A DNA stretch of 64,000 nt from assembly GCF_003710915.1 (NCBI RefSeq), contig NZ_RHHR01000019.1:62001-126000 (forward strand), in the 5' to 3' direction. The DNA is from Brevibacillus invocatus. Its GTDB lineage: Bacteria > Bacillota > Bacilli > Brevibacillales > Brevibacillaceae. Positions within the stretch are counted from its first letter, which is position 1; each line of letters starts with the position of its first letter. This document shows positions 16,951-25,268 of this stretch, in pieces. The position numbers were made by a program, and so were the translations under genes. The notes below the pieces were generated by a model, which did no database searches, was not told the origin of the DNA, and worked only from the letters and a program-made list of their open reading frames with translations.

Positions 16951-18000
16951 ATGCATGTGATCACATTAGATGGACAAGCTCTCGTGGCCAAGATTCGGGA
17001 GCAGACAGCCAAGCTCAATCGCAACAATGTGACGCGAACTCAGGCTTATCTCCATTTCTACCAAGAACATGAGGAGATCCATTGGGCGCTGCTCGCCCAT
17101 TTGGTATCACGCAACGGCGGCTGGAATATGACGGATCTGCGTGGAGAATGGCTGCCTTTTTTGATGGACGAGTCATCAATACAGTCATACTTCTGGTTTT
17201 TGGAACGGTGCAATTGGCTCATATTTCACGATGCCTATGCTCAGCTGCTGCTCTATGCGGAAATGAAGCGGACGAAAAGAGACCTGACGTCCCTTCTAGC
17301 ACCTCTCGGAGTCTCTACATTCATGCGTGTGTTCTGGCAAGCGTTTTTAACTACACAGGACAGCGCAAAGCTGACCAAAGCCTTGATTGTGAACGAACAA
17401 CAGTACATTGAGCAGCGTGTGGTGCAAAAGCCAATCACTGTCCATCGCATCTTTTCAACGCTCACCTATTTCGCGCAGTCATGGTTCTCATTAACCCAGA
17501 TCTTGTTTCCGTACAAAGAACACCCTACAGACAAACGTCTCCAGCTAGTCGGAATGACAGTCCATGACTTCCCTTCGCTCTCCGCACGTATCGCGATCGG
17601 GAAGGCCTTGTACGAGCTTCTCTACAAAAATGCGGTCCGCCTAAACAGCATCCGTCAATTTGCATTCCGGATCCCCCACACGGGATCTCGAGCCGATTAT
17701 TGGCCACATCTTTTTACTCCGGTAAAACCATCCTCTGTGGACTATGAACATGTTTATCGCCTCCGTCTAAACGGAGATGAACGAAGAGAGGGAGCTTCAA
17801 AATTGTATAGCCCATCGTTAACAAAAGCGTGGCCTGATACCACTCACTCTGCTGCAGATGGGATAGACTGGTTTCGTGATGATGACTGGCTCAAAGTGGT
17901 TGATGAGCCGGTTGATCTCCCCTCCATCGATACCGATACCTATAATCAGACGCTACGTTGGATGGAATACGGTGTGAAAGCTGTGTCCCTCTTTGATTAA
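16951..18000 (+). CDS. DUF2515 family protein (YppC-like)
   Basis: A 349-residue protein resembling B. subtilis YppC (DUF2515): NVTRTQAYLHFYQEHEEIHWALLAHLVSRNGGWNMTDLRG near the N-terminus, FFLERCN-type helices, and FPSLSARIAIGKALYELLY in the middle. The N-terminal half is helical and Trp-rich; the C-terminal 80 residues are variable and acidic. No signal peptide is present. The ATG at 16951 follows AAGGAG, a rather long 12 nt away; the frame is open further upstream but without conserved sequence. Function is unknown. Confidence 0.8.
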   Translation: MHVITLDGQALVAKIREQTAKLNRNNVTRTQAYLHFYQEHEEIHWALLAHLVSRNGGWNMTDLRGEWLPFLMDESSIQSYFWFLERCNWLIFHDAYAQLLLYAEMKRTKRDLTSLLAPLGVSTFMRVFWQAFLTTQDSAKLTKALIVNEQQYIEQRVVQKPITVHRIFSTLTYFAQSWFSLTQILFPYKEHPTDKRLQLVGMTVHDFPSLSARIAIGKALYELLYKNAVRLNSIRQFAFRIPHTGSRADYWPHLFTPVKPSSVDYEHVYRLRLNGDERREGASKLYSPSLTKAWPDTTHSAADGIDWFRDDDWLKVVDEPVDLPSIDTDTYNQTLRWMEYGVKAVSLFD

Positions 18001-18027
18001 AACTGAATGTCGAAAGCCGTATCACGA

Positions 18028-18780
18028 TCAAGCCTCAACCATTTTTCCGTGAAGAAGCTGATCCACCCATCTGTAGCAGCGTTCGAGCTGCTCCGCGCTA
18101 ATTTGCTCAGAGCGATGCTCGAAAACGATTTTAACAGTCGGATTTTCCGTCCGGATGATTTTCAAATACTCTTCAATCGGAGCCCATCCAGCTCCTGGCT
18201 GACAGTCTGGAAGGGCGGGAAAATGGTTGTATGCGACTTCATCCCCTGTAATTTTTGTGGTCCACAGATGAATCGTCTCTGCGTACCTCGCGTATTTCTT
18301 CAAAACTTTCTTGGCGTCAAAATACGGATCTATCCATTCCTGAAGGAACAATCTACCCGTATCCAGGCATAGCTTTACGCGGGGGTGCTTGAGCAGTAAG
18401 TCCTCAACGATCTGCGTATCATACACATAGCGGTTGCATGCATCCAGTTCTAAAACAGGAGTGAAGAGATATTCTTCACTTTTTTTGTCTAGCCATGCAA
18501 ACAGACAGGCACTCTTTTCTGCGAACTCTGCCAAGGAGTACTCGCTTTCATAGACGTATTCTCGCCGATCTGCAAACCTCCACTTCTCCCAATTCACCCT
18601 ATTATCGAGAATGACCGGTTTTGGATAATGGAACAAGACATAGGCCGGCTTGAGCTCCTTTACGGATTCCAATTCTGCTTGGATCTCCTCAAACGCTGAC
18701 GTGTGGCATCATCCTGATCCATGAAGAGTGCATCTCGCAAGGACTGTCCTCGTGCTCGAAGCGGATGAAAATGTATTCAT
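18028..18780 (-). pseudogene. Broken xylose-isomerase-like TIM-barrel protein
   Basis: The intact part (18028-18672, about 214 codons) looks like the C-terminal two thirds of a sugar phosphate isomerase/epimerase or AP-endonuclease-2-type TIM barrel: ELKPAYVLFHYPKPVI, FTPVLELDA, HPRVKLCLDTGR, IHLWTTKI and VKIVFEHRSEQ. The usual N-terminal 50-60 residues are missing. An SD and ATG at 18780 open the same frame, but a TGA stops it at 18711-18709, and the best protein-like continuation switches frame near 18690 (MMPHVSAFEEIQAE). This indicates at least one frameshift plus a deletion. Restart at the TTG at 18672 could still give a shortened protein. Confidence 0.6.
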
Positions 18781-18795
18781 AGGAAAAGATCCTCT

Positions 18796-19293
18796 CTATT
18801 TAGGCTGGATCAGCTCATTTAGGAAATGTTCGATCTGTGCTTTATGATGCTGGTCATGCTCGTAGAACTCGTGAACGAGGTATGAGAGCGTATAGGGCAC
18901 CGCAGTACGAGGGCAATGAGCATCCCCATTTACCAGCACATGCTTGTTTCGGAAGTCAGCTGGCATTTCAAGCAGTTCCAATACCAGTCGATCCCTGACC
19001 AGGATCGCTTCCTCGATCAACTCGGTCTTGGATAAGCCGGACCGCACATAATCCGCAGCCCTTTGATTATAGGAATCAAAGGCCGGAAACGAAACCTCCT
19101 GCCCTTTCACAACGGATGGAAGAACATCTGAAATCAAATAGCGATCCCAAAACATCAGGTGGGATAAAATTTCGGCAATCGACCACTTCTCAGTCGCTGT
19201 CGGCTTTATCCAAATCTCATCGTCTACATCTCGCAATCCCTCTATCCAGTCCGCCATTCCTTGAAAGGAAAGCAGTGTACGATCGTGATCCAT
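18796..19293 (-). CDS. DinB-like (YfiT/DUF664-type) protein
   Basis: A 165-residue four-helix-bundle protein of the DinB superfamily. Metal-ligand histidines are visible in EILSHLMFWDRYL and in YLVHEFYEHDQHHKAQIEHF near the C-terminus. Relatives include thiol transferases (BstA/YfiT) and proteins of unknown role. It lies 15 bp from the start of the broken TIM-barrel gene, so the two probably share a transcript. Confidence 0.82.
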   Translation of the reverse strand: MDHDRTLLSFQGMADWIEGLRDVDDEIWIKPTATEKWSIAEILSHLMFWDRYLISDVLPSVVKGQEVSFPAFDSYNQRAADYVRSGLSKTELIEEAILVRDRLVLELLEMPADFRNKHVLVNGDAHCPRTAVPYTLSYLVHEFYEHDQHHKAQIEHFLNELIQPK

Positions 19294-19377
19294 AGGCTCA
19301 ACTCCCAGATATTGTATATTTCCATCCTACCACAATCATCTGTCGAATCTCAAACACCTATCTTGAACCCATAGCAA

Positions 19378-19415
19378 AAGAAAAACCTGGTATAAGAGGA
19401 ACGCTTACACCAGGT
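19378..19415 (-). terminator. Terminator of the DUF1444 gene
   Basis: The stem ACCTGGTGTAAG / CTTATACCAGGT on the minus strand is followed by TTTTCTTTT. It lies 28 bp after the stop at 19443. Confidence 0.85.
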
Positions 19416-19442
19416 ACTTGAGCCTATATCTGCTCTGACTGC

Positions 19443-20075
19443 TTATCTTTTTTCGTTTTCAGGACTGCGCTTGATATGCGTCTCATTTCCATGCGACACC
19501 ACGAGGAATGGAGTCAATTCCCTATCCTCCCAAAAGAATGGCAATACTGAAATCGGCACCTGTCCTTTCGACGCGAAATCATACGTCAATCTCGCAAGCA
19601 AGTGTGCGCCGGTATCTCCAACCAGATCGGCTACAATCAACACATCTTGATGAGGGATAGCAACTCCGAGCGTATCACCTGTTTTCTGCCGGTCAAAATC
19701 GCGCAAGAGCGGTTCGAGCAAAATTCGACTTGCTGCATATCCGTCAGCCGGACTGATAAAATGAATGCGATTTCCGCCAACCTCCTGTGTCTTCACCGTA
19801 AATGGAAGCTGCTGTAAATTGTCCATCGCCAGCCGATGCAGCTCTTCTTCTGACCATCCAGCCTCCTGAAGCATCCGCTGCTCGATCAACGAATATCCAT
19901 CGCCCTGATCCAGCGCATAGAGCATGACCGTGTCTGCCGTATGGGGTTGGTATACCCAGCGCTCCCTCTCCTTTTGTACCAAACCTGCGTGACGCAAGAC
20001 CGGATAGATACGTTCGTTCTGTCCGATGAGCGAGGTGTTGATACGCTGCTGGTTCTCATTCTTCCTTTCAGCCAT
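19443..20075 (-). CDS. DUF1444 family protein (YtpQ-like)
   Basis: A 210-residue soluble protein. VYPVLRHA-type sequence (ERIYPVLRHAGLVQ) and HTADTVMLYALDQGDGYSLIEQRML fit the DUF1444/YtpQ family, together with a C-terminal ISVLPFFWEDRELTPFLV. The ATG at 20075 follows AAGGGAG. It begins 26 bp after the stop of the DUF3900-like gene, so they likely form one operon ending at the 19378 terminator. No biochemical role is established. Confidence 0.78.
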   Translation of the reverse strand: MAERKNENQQRINTSLIGQNERIYPVLRHAGLVQKERERWVYQPHTADTVMLYALDQGDGYSLIEQRMLQEAGWSEEELHRLAMDNLQQLPFTVKTQEVGGNRIHFISPADGYAASRILLEPLLRDFDRQKTGDTLGVAIPHQDVLIVADLVGDTGAHLLARLTYDFASKGQVPISVLPFFWEDRELTPFLVVSHGNETHIKRSPENEKR

Positions 20076-20101
20076 CTATGCTTTCAACTCCCTTTTCGAT
20101 C

Positions 20102-21223
20102 TTACTCCCAGGGGGGGCGCTCCTCATCGTCGCTCCGCTTCGTAGGGGGCTCCGGCTGTCTGCTAACAGGACCACGCGCTTCGATCTCCTGCACAATCTC
20201 AGACAATGCCTTTGGCTTGACGAATTCCACGGGAGATACTCCACGCTCGAACTGGAGCATTTCCCCCTCGAGCAATACCAAATAACGTCCATTTACCTTT
20301 GCGATGTGAAGGCTGCTACCGTAATCAGCCAGCAGCGTTCGTACCTGCATATGGTCCAGCTTGAATTTCAGCTCAACCTCAGGCTGACGATCCGTAATGA
20401 TTTGCATCGCTTCCATGACGGTCTCGTGCTCCCACTTCTCCGCTAGCTCTCGCTTGGGACTGGCCGCCATGATTTCAATCGCTTCTTCTTCCCGCTGTCT
20501 TTCCTCTGTTTGCTCTGGATAAGAATATTCAATATGCTGCCTCGCCAGCGAGATCACCTCTTCGGAGACCATTTGCGTGATCGTCTGCGGGTATTCAATA
20601 AACCGCAGAAATTCCTCAAAATATTTGGCGTGCGAAAACTGATGAATCTTCACATGGTAAGGATCATTCATCCCAGATTCGATCATGTAAGGGTACATCA
20701 GTGACTTCATGTTCTTCGCATTGATGGCCATCTGAACATTGGCGATCAGACTTTTTTCATCCGTGATCACCGCTGTTTTCTGTTCAAAATCACACTTGAG
20801 GATAAACAGATAGCGCTCATCCAACAGGTCCAATCGGGTTCTTACGATGATTAGAACGCCGCCTCTAACTTGCGAGGTGCGCAGATAGGATTGAACCAGC
20901 TCCTGACAAGGCTCCTTGCTCTCTCCTGTTGTTTCTGCACTCAGCATTCTGGACAAAAGGGCGTAGTTGGGATTGGACTCGAGCGGATGTCCAGGCTCGA
21001 GCACAAACTGTCCAAGCTTCGTAGGCGAGCCTTCACTTTTGGGATTCAGCTCTACCTTTCTTTTTGCAATACGGGCAAATTCTCCGTCTAAAAAGTCGTG
21101 AAGCTCGCTTTTCTCGTAATCATCATGGCTCAGGTACCGAGTCATGCGCACCTGCTTGGGAGAATCCTCGTTCTCTGGCTGCTCGATCAAATAAAAAGAT
21201 AACCAATCTATGTTAAATTTCAT
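20102..21223 (-). CDS. DUF3900-like protein
   Basis: A 373-residue soluble protein that I match to the DUF3900 family by its N-terminus (MKFNIDWLSFYLIEQ, SELHDFLDGEFARIAKRKVELNPKSEGSPTKLGQFVLEPGHPL) and by SQVRGGVLIIVRTRL in the middle. The C-terminus has a charged coiled-coil-like stretch (EERQREEEAIEIMAASPKRELAEKWEHE) and a Pro/Arg/Asp-rich tail. The start at 21223 (MKFN) is about 10 nt from AGGAG; an ATG two codons earlier is closer than usual. Function is unknown. It is first in a probable operon with the YtpQ-like gene. Confidence 0.7.
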   Translation of the reverse strand: MKFNIDWLSFYLIEQPENEDSPKQVRMTRYLSHDDYEKSELHDFLDGEFARIAKRKVELNPKSEGSPTKLGQFVLEPGHPLESNPNYALLSRMLSAETTGESKEPCQELVQSYLRTSQVRGGVLIIVRTRLDLLDERYLFILKCDFEQKTAVITDEKSLIANVQMAINAKNMKSLMYPYMIESGMNDPYHVKIHQFSHAKYFEEFLRFIEYPQTITQMVSEEVISLARQHIEYSYPEQTEERQREEEAIEIMAASPKRELAEKWEHETVMEAMQIITDRQPEVELKFKLDHMQVRTLLADYGSSLHIAKVNGRYLVLLEGEMLQFERGVSPVEFVKPKALSEIVQEIEARGPVSRQPEPPTKRSDDEERPPWE

Positions 21224-21392
21224 TGTCATTTCGCTCCTCACTTCATCGCAACGAAATGATTATAACAAAATGAGGTCAAACGGTCAGGCTTTTCATGCAA
21301 ATTGACTGCTTGGCGATAGCAACCTTTTCCTGCGCAAAAAGAGCAGGACTTCTGTAGTGACAACGCACCACTTCCGCACTGCTCTTCTGCCT

Positions 21393-21548
21393 TTACTCAG
21401 AGATTGGCTCTTGTTTCGCCTTCTCCATCTTTTCCTTCAGCTCTCCAGCTTCACGCTTCAACACTTGCCGTTCTTGCTTGGACAGGACTTCTCCGCCAAC
21501 CGGGCCATTTACCAGCAAATCTTCTTCATACAAGCGATCTTTGCGCAT
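21393..21548 (-). CDS. Small charged protein (51 aa)
   Basis: The frame runs from ATG at 21548-21546 to TAA at 21395-21393, with SD GGAGG 5 nt upstream. The product starts MRKDRLYEEDLLVNGPVGGE and ends in a highly charged helix rich in Lys and Glu (KQERQVLKREAGELKEKMEKAK). It lies 63 bp after the DEAD-box helicase gene on the same strand and may be co-transcribed. I do not recognise a family. The good SD and codon pattern make it a likely gene. Confidence 0.65.
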   Translation of the reverse strand: MRKDRLYEEDLLVNGPVGGEVLSKQERQVLKREAGELKEKMEKAKQEPISE

Positions 21549-21611
21549 GAAAACCTCCATCATGACAAGAATGAGGTACTCATGTCCTACTTTGTTCCAA
21601 AGTCGTCCTTC

Positions 21612-22895
21612 TTATGTACGTGTCTTGCCTGGCTTCCGATTCTTCAGAGCATCTGGTCTACCCTGACCAGTCTTTGTTCCTTCCGGTTTACCGGGACTTC
21701 CTTGTCTGGTCGGCTTGATTTGCTCACTGCCGGCTTTTCCTCGTTGCTCTGGCTTTCGCTCGGCTTTTGGAGCTTCCAAAGCGCCATACGCCATTTGCTT
21801 CTCCGTGATGGAGATCCCGGTCTGTTTGGCGAACTTGCGAACGATAAACAGTTCCTGGTTGGTCACAACAGAAAAGACAAGTCCTGCTCTTCCCATCCGT
21901 CCGGTACGTCCGCTTCTATGCACATAGGTATCAGCATCAGGTGCAGGATCGTAGTGGACAACACACTCTACACCGGGGATATCAATCCCTCTGGCGGATA
22001 CATCTGTCGTGATCAATACAGGAAAAACTCCGTCGCGAAATTGCTGAATGGTACGTGCACGCTCTTCTTTTGAAGCCTCCCGGTGAAGGAGACGGCATGG
22101 CAGATGGTGATAGTTGAGTTTGGATACGATCTCGTCAACCTTTTCAATCTGATTGACGAACACGATTGATGACCGTACATTTACCAGTCGAAGCAACCTT
22201 CGCAGTGTATCCACTTTTCTGCGCGGATCTGTTACCAGATACATATGAGCAACTCCTGCTGCTCCTTCTGGTGCAGCAGCGCGAATGACTACCGCATCAC
22301 GGGATAGGTTCGAGGCTGCCTGAATCACTTCCGTCGGGATTGTAGCCGAAAAGAATAGGCGCTGTGTATCTCGCAGTGTTCGCTTCATTACGTCTGCAAC
22401 AGGCTTGCCAAAGCCAGCATCCATCATGCGATCTGCTTCATCGACTACGACGACTTTTACTTCGTGGACCTTTAGCTTGCGCTGATCAATCAACTCCAGC
22501 AATCTTCCCGGTGTAGCGATGATCAGAATGGGTTTTTTCTTCAGGCGCTCTATCTGACGTTTGACATCCACTCCCCCAATCAAAGGGAGAACGGCTGAAT
22601 CCTGAGACGGGAGCAGTCCTTCTGCTTCTCGGGCGATTTGCATGACTAGTTCATGCGTGGGTGCCAAAACGATCGCCTGTACATCCTTTTTATCGAGATC
22701 CATCCTGGACAGGATTGGCAGCAAATAAGCAAATGTCTTGCCTGTCCCCGTAGGTGATTCGATAAAGGCGTCTTTTCCTTCCAATATGACAGGAATCGCT
22801 TCCGCTTGAACTGGGGTAGGCGTTTCCATTTTACGCTCATGTAAAATTTGCAGTAATGATGCTCCAATGTGTAAATCAGCAAACGTGGTACTCAC
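21612..22895 (-). CDS. DEAD-box ATP-dependent RNA helicase
   Basis: A 427-residue helicase that unwinds RNA duplexes. Motifs in order: Q motif TPTPVQAEAIP, I SPTGTGKT, Ia APTHELVMQ, Ib TPGRLLE, II VDEADRMMD, III FSATIP, IV SIVFVNQ, V TTDVSARGIDIPGV and VI HRSGRTGRMGRAG. A basic Gly/Pro/Lys-rich tail of about 65 residues follows, typical of an RNA-binding extension. It resembles the small YfmL/CshC type more than CshA/DbpA (no RRM). The GTG at 22895 is chosen for SD AGGAGG 6 nt upstream; a TTG ten codons earlier has none. Confidence 0.93.
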   Translation of the reverse strand: MSTTFADLHIGASLLQILHERKMETPTPVQAEAIPVILEGKDAFIESPTGTGKTFAYLLPILSRMDLDKKDVQAIVLAPTHELVMQIAREAEGLLPSQDSAVLPLIGGVDVKRQIERLKKKPILIIATPGRLLELIDQRKLKVHEVKVVVVDEADRMMDAGFGKPVADVMKRTLRDTQRLFFSATIPTEVIQAASNLSRDAVVIRAAAPEGAAGVAHMYLVTDPRRKVDTLRRLLRLVNVRSSIVFVNQIEKVDEIVSKLNYHHLPCRLLHREASKEERARTIQQFRDGVFPVLITTDVSARGIDIPGVECVVHYDPAPDADTYVHRSGRTGRMGRAGLVFSVVTNQELFIVRKFAKQTGISITEKQMAYGALEAPKAERKPEQRGKAGSEQIKPTRQGSPGKPEGTKTGQGRPDALKNRKPGKTRT

Positions 22896-23011
22896 AAGAA
22901 CCCTCCTGGCTTGAAAATCTTGCATTGGGTAAGCTTACCACACTTTGCCCGGACGGAACAGTGGTCACAACGAAGAGGCGAAATCCAAATGCGGACCTCG
23001 CCAGCCATTCA

Positions 23012-23155
23012 TTAACCGTTATTGGAATCCATACGGGTCTCTTGTTTTTCCATCTGGTCGTGTCGATCCCGGCTTGTCGTCTGATTCCGCGTCCCCTTTT
23101 CACTCTCCATGTACTCCTCTACTTCTTTTTGAAACTGGTCGTCATATCCACGCAC
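23012..23155 (-). CDS. Small charged protein (47 aa)
   Basis: The frame runs from GTG at 23155-23153 to TAA at 23014-23012. AGGAGGTGAGG lies 7-12 nt upstream. The product is hydrophilic and begins MRGYDDQFQKEVEEYMESEK, ending in a Gln/Arg/Asp-rich tail. It could be part of a helicase transcript, since it lies 116 bp upstream of the helicase start on the same strand. No family is recognised; support is the SD and the complete frame only. Confidence 0.45.
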   Translation of the reverse strand: MRGYDDQFQKEVEEYMESEKGTRNQTTSRDRHDQMEKQETRMDSNNG

Positions 23156-23261
23156 ACGCCTCACCTCCTGGAGTTAGCTTGCCCTGCATTCCTTTACGTT
23201 CATTCCCTGAAACTTTTTACCCATTTTTACGTCCTTACCTATAGACACAGTTAGGAAATGA

Positions 23262-24356
23262 GTGAACTCGATGCAGACGTTATCACGGGCCAGGACACAC
23301 AAGCGAAAGAAAGGCTCTCGGCGACGACCCGTTCGCTGGGTTAAACGTTTTTTACTTGTAAGCACGCTTACTTTCACTTCTTTCGCACTTATTGGGATGA
23401 TCTTTCTTTTCGGAACCAAAGTGGGTGAAGAACTGCGCGAATGGGCCGCAGGTACACTTTTGACCACACAGCATGACTATTGGGCACCCTATACCTTTTT
23501 ACCAGAAGAAAAGCTGAATGCCCTGCGGCAGCAAATCAAGAATCCGGAAGTGATCAATTCAGAGTCGGAGCCCGATAAGCCAGCAATGGCTCTTCCCACT
23601 CTCCCTCAGGTAGTTGACCCGGAACCTGAGAAACCCAAGGAACTCATTGAAATAGAAGACATCTATGTGACCAAGAGCAATTATTTCTTCAGGGGAAAAA
23701 TCATGTACATTCATGACCCCAAACGAGTAGAACTGTTGATTACCAATCGGAAAGATCGCGGAGACCTCTTGGACGAATTCGTAAAGAAAACCAACGCCAT
23801 CGGAATCGTAAACGCAAGTGGCTTCCACGATCCGGACGGCTATGGCAAGGGAGCGAAAGCGTACGGAGTGGTTATTAAAGACGGCAAGATCCTGCAAAGC
23901 TACAATCCCAAAACAGGCGAAACCGCACTGGGGATCACGTACGATGGGAAATTGGTGACAGGCAGCTACAGCGCCGAGCAACTGGTGAAAATGGGGGTTC
24001 GTGATGCCATGAGCTTCCGCCCGCAGCTGATCGTCAATGGTAAAAACCTGTTCGCAGACAAGCCCGCCAAGAGCTGGGGCATTCAACCGCGCACCGCGAT
24101 TGGGCAAAAAGAAGACGGCACCATCGTTTTCGCCGTCATAGATGGACGTCAGCCCAGTCACTCCATCGGAGCCAGCATGAATGACATGGCCGAGTTATTG
24201 GCGGAGCGTGGTGTTGTTACGGCAATGGCGATGGACGGCGGTTCCAGCTCGATGATGCTTTATAAGGGTGAAGCTATCACCAGCACTTCCTCTCCCTACC
24301 ACAGGGGCCGTTATTTGCCGAATGCATGGGCCGTTATGGCGGAGGGTGTGGAATAA
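23262..24356 (+). CDS. Exported phosphodiester glycosidase (NAGPA-domain) family protein
   Basis: A 364-residue protein. A very basic cytoplasmic N-terminus (RARTHKRKKGSRRRPVRWVKRF) precedes one membrane segment (LLVSTLTFTSFALIGMIFLFG, about 31-51), then a linker and a C-terminal NAGPA domain from about 160: AIGIVNASGFHDPDGYGKGAKAYGVVIKDGKI, RDAMSFRPQLIVNGK, RTAIGQKEDGTIVFAVIDGR, and the conserved AMAMDGGSSSMMLYKGE. Family members hydrolyse sugar phosphodiesters on exopolysaccharide or wall polymers. It is anchored with the domain outside. The start is GTG 23262 with a modest AGGA SD. Confidence 0.88.
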   Translation: MNSMQTLSRARTHKRKKGSRRRPVRWVKRFLLVSTLTFTSFALIGMIFLFGTKVGEELREWAAGTLLTTQHDYWAPYTFLPEEKLNALRQQIKNPEVINSESEPDKPAMALPTLPQVVDPEPEKPKELIEIEDIYVTKSNYFFRGKIMYIHDPKRVELLITNRKDRGDLLDEFVKKTNAIGIVNASGFHDPDGYGKGAKAYGVVIKDGKILQSYNPKTGETALGITYDGKLVTGSYSAEQLVKMGVRDAMSFRPQLIVNGKNLFADKPAKSWGIQPRTAIGQKEDGTIVFAVIDGRQPSHSIGASMNDMAELLAERGVVTAMAMDGGSSSMMLYKGEAITSTSSPYHRGRYLPNAWAVMAEGVE

Positions 24357-24366
24357 TATGACCCTA

Positions 24367-24405
24367 ACACGCGGCAGCTCGCTTTCTGCCGCGTGTTTAT
24401 TTTTC
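24367..24405 (+). terminator. Terminator of the NAGPA-family gene
   Basis: The 11-bp stem ACACGCGGCAG / CTGCCGCGTGT (24367-24377 with 24386-24396) is followed by TTATTTTTC. It reaches into the end of the convergent broken VOC gene. Confidence 0.85.
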
Positions 24406-25138
24406 TTCAACAGAAAGGGGGATTTTCAATTTTCTCGGAATATCGGAGGAAAAATTCGGAGTGTACTGTACAGAAAATAAATACCCTTCTAAATAAAAGG
24501 ATAGTTCACTTTCGCTAGATTCAAAGGGAATATTGCCATTTTCAAGTTTTTTCTGTATTCCCTGCAAAAATGAAAGATCAGGTGTTCCAAATGTGACCTG
24601 CATTTTGGGTGGAAGAGCTTTCATTGCAATGGGAATCCAAGGTCTTTCTCTCCAATTCGCAACAATATATGCGGTTCCACTGATCACGAAATTAAATATT
24701 TCTCTATCGGATAAGGTTTTCATGCCTAAATTGGATTTTAACCACTCTCTAAAAGATGGAACACTCTCCACTGGACACATAGTCATGGGCGATGATTTCA
24801 AGAAGATTTCCATCCCCATCACGAAAATACAGATTCAATCTGCCATCCTCCTCATCAATTTCATGACCATCTGCCCATTTAGCAATGAGCAGACCAGACT
24901 CATGAATCCTTTTGGCGGATTCATAAAACCTTGAATATGGCACTTGAAAAGCAAAATGAGCCGGAGAGATTGGTTCACTTGCCTCTACGAAGGATAAAGA
25001 AACATGTGGTGTTACCTTGAATGTAATCTCTCGATCCGTTTTTGATAAAACTGTGAAACCGAGACGGTCTGCATACACTTGCTGAACTCCTTGAATAGAT
25101 ACTGTCTGTAATGTCAATTTTGAAAAATGTGTGATCAT
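24397..25138 (-). pseudogene. Frameshifted VOC (glyoxalase-fold) protein
   Basis: Two overlapping frames together make one two-domain VOC protein. The N-terminal half (ATG 25138, SD AAGGTG) reads MITHFSKLTLQTVSIQGVQQ, then an intact glyoxalase-like domain ending DGDGNLLEIIAHDYV, and stops after SSGECSIF at about 24749. The C-terminal half continues in another frame from about 24770 (VPSFREWLKSNLGMKTLSDREIFNFVISGTAYIV ... MQVTFGTPDLSFLQGIQKKLE) to 24397. The lost link implies a small deletion or indel near 24760-24785. Each half is otherwise clean, so the damage is recent, or it is a sequencing error. Confidence 0.75.
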
Positions 25139-25220
25139 AAGGCTCACCTTTTCCTTTTGAAAATTTTGGCAGTTTAACATTACCATATTCCGGTTGCCCC
25201 TTCACCTTAAAGTCCGCACC

Positions 25221-25255
25221 AAAAACAGGCACTCCCCTTCAGCCGGGAGTGCCTG
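25221..25255 (-). terminator. Terminator of the ABC-F gene
   Basis: The 11-bp perfect stem CAGGCACTCCC / GGGAGTGCCTG (25226-25236 with 25245-25255) is followed on the minus strand by TTTTTGG. Confidence 0.9.
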
Positions 25256-25268
25256 TTATCTTTACATC

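Noticed and set aside
22856-23254. Plus-strand frames of 99-132 codons before the NAGPA-family gene
   Set aside because: No SD or domain; opposite the helicase start and the 47-aa gene.
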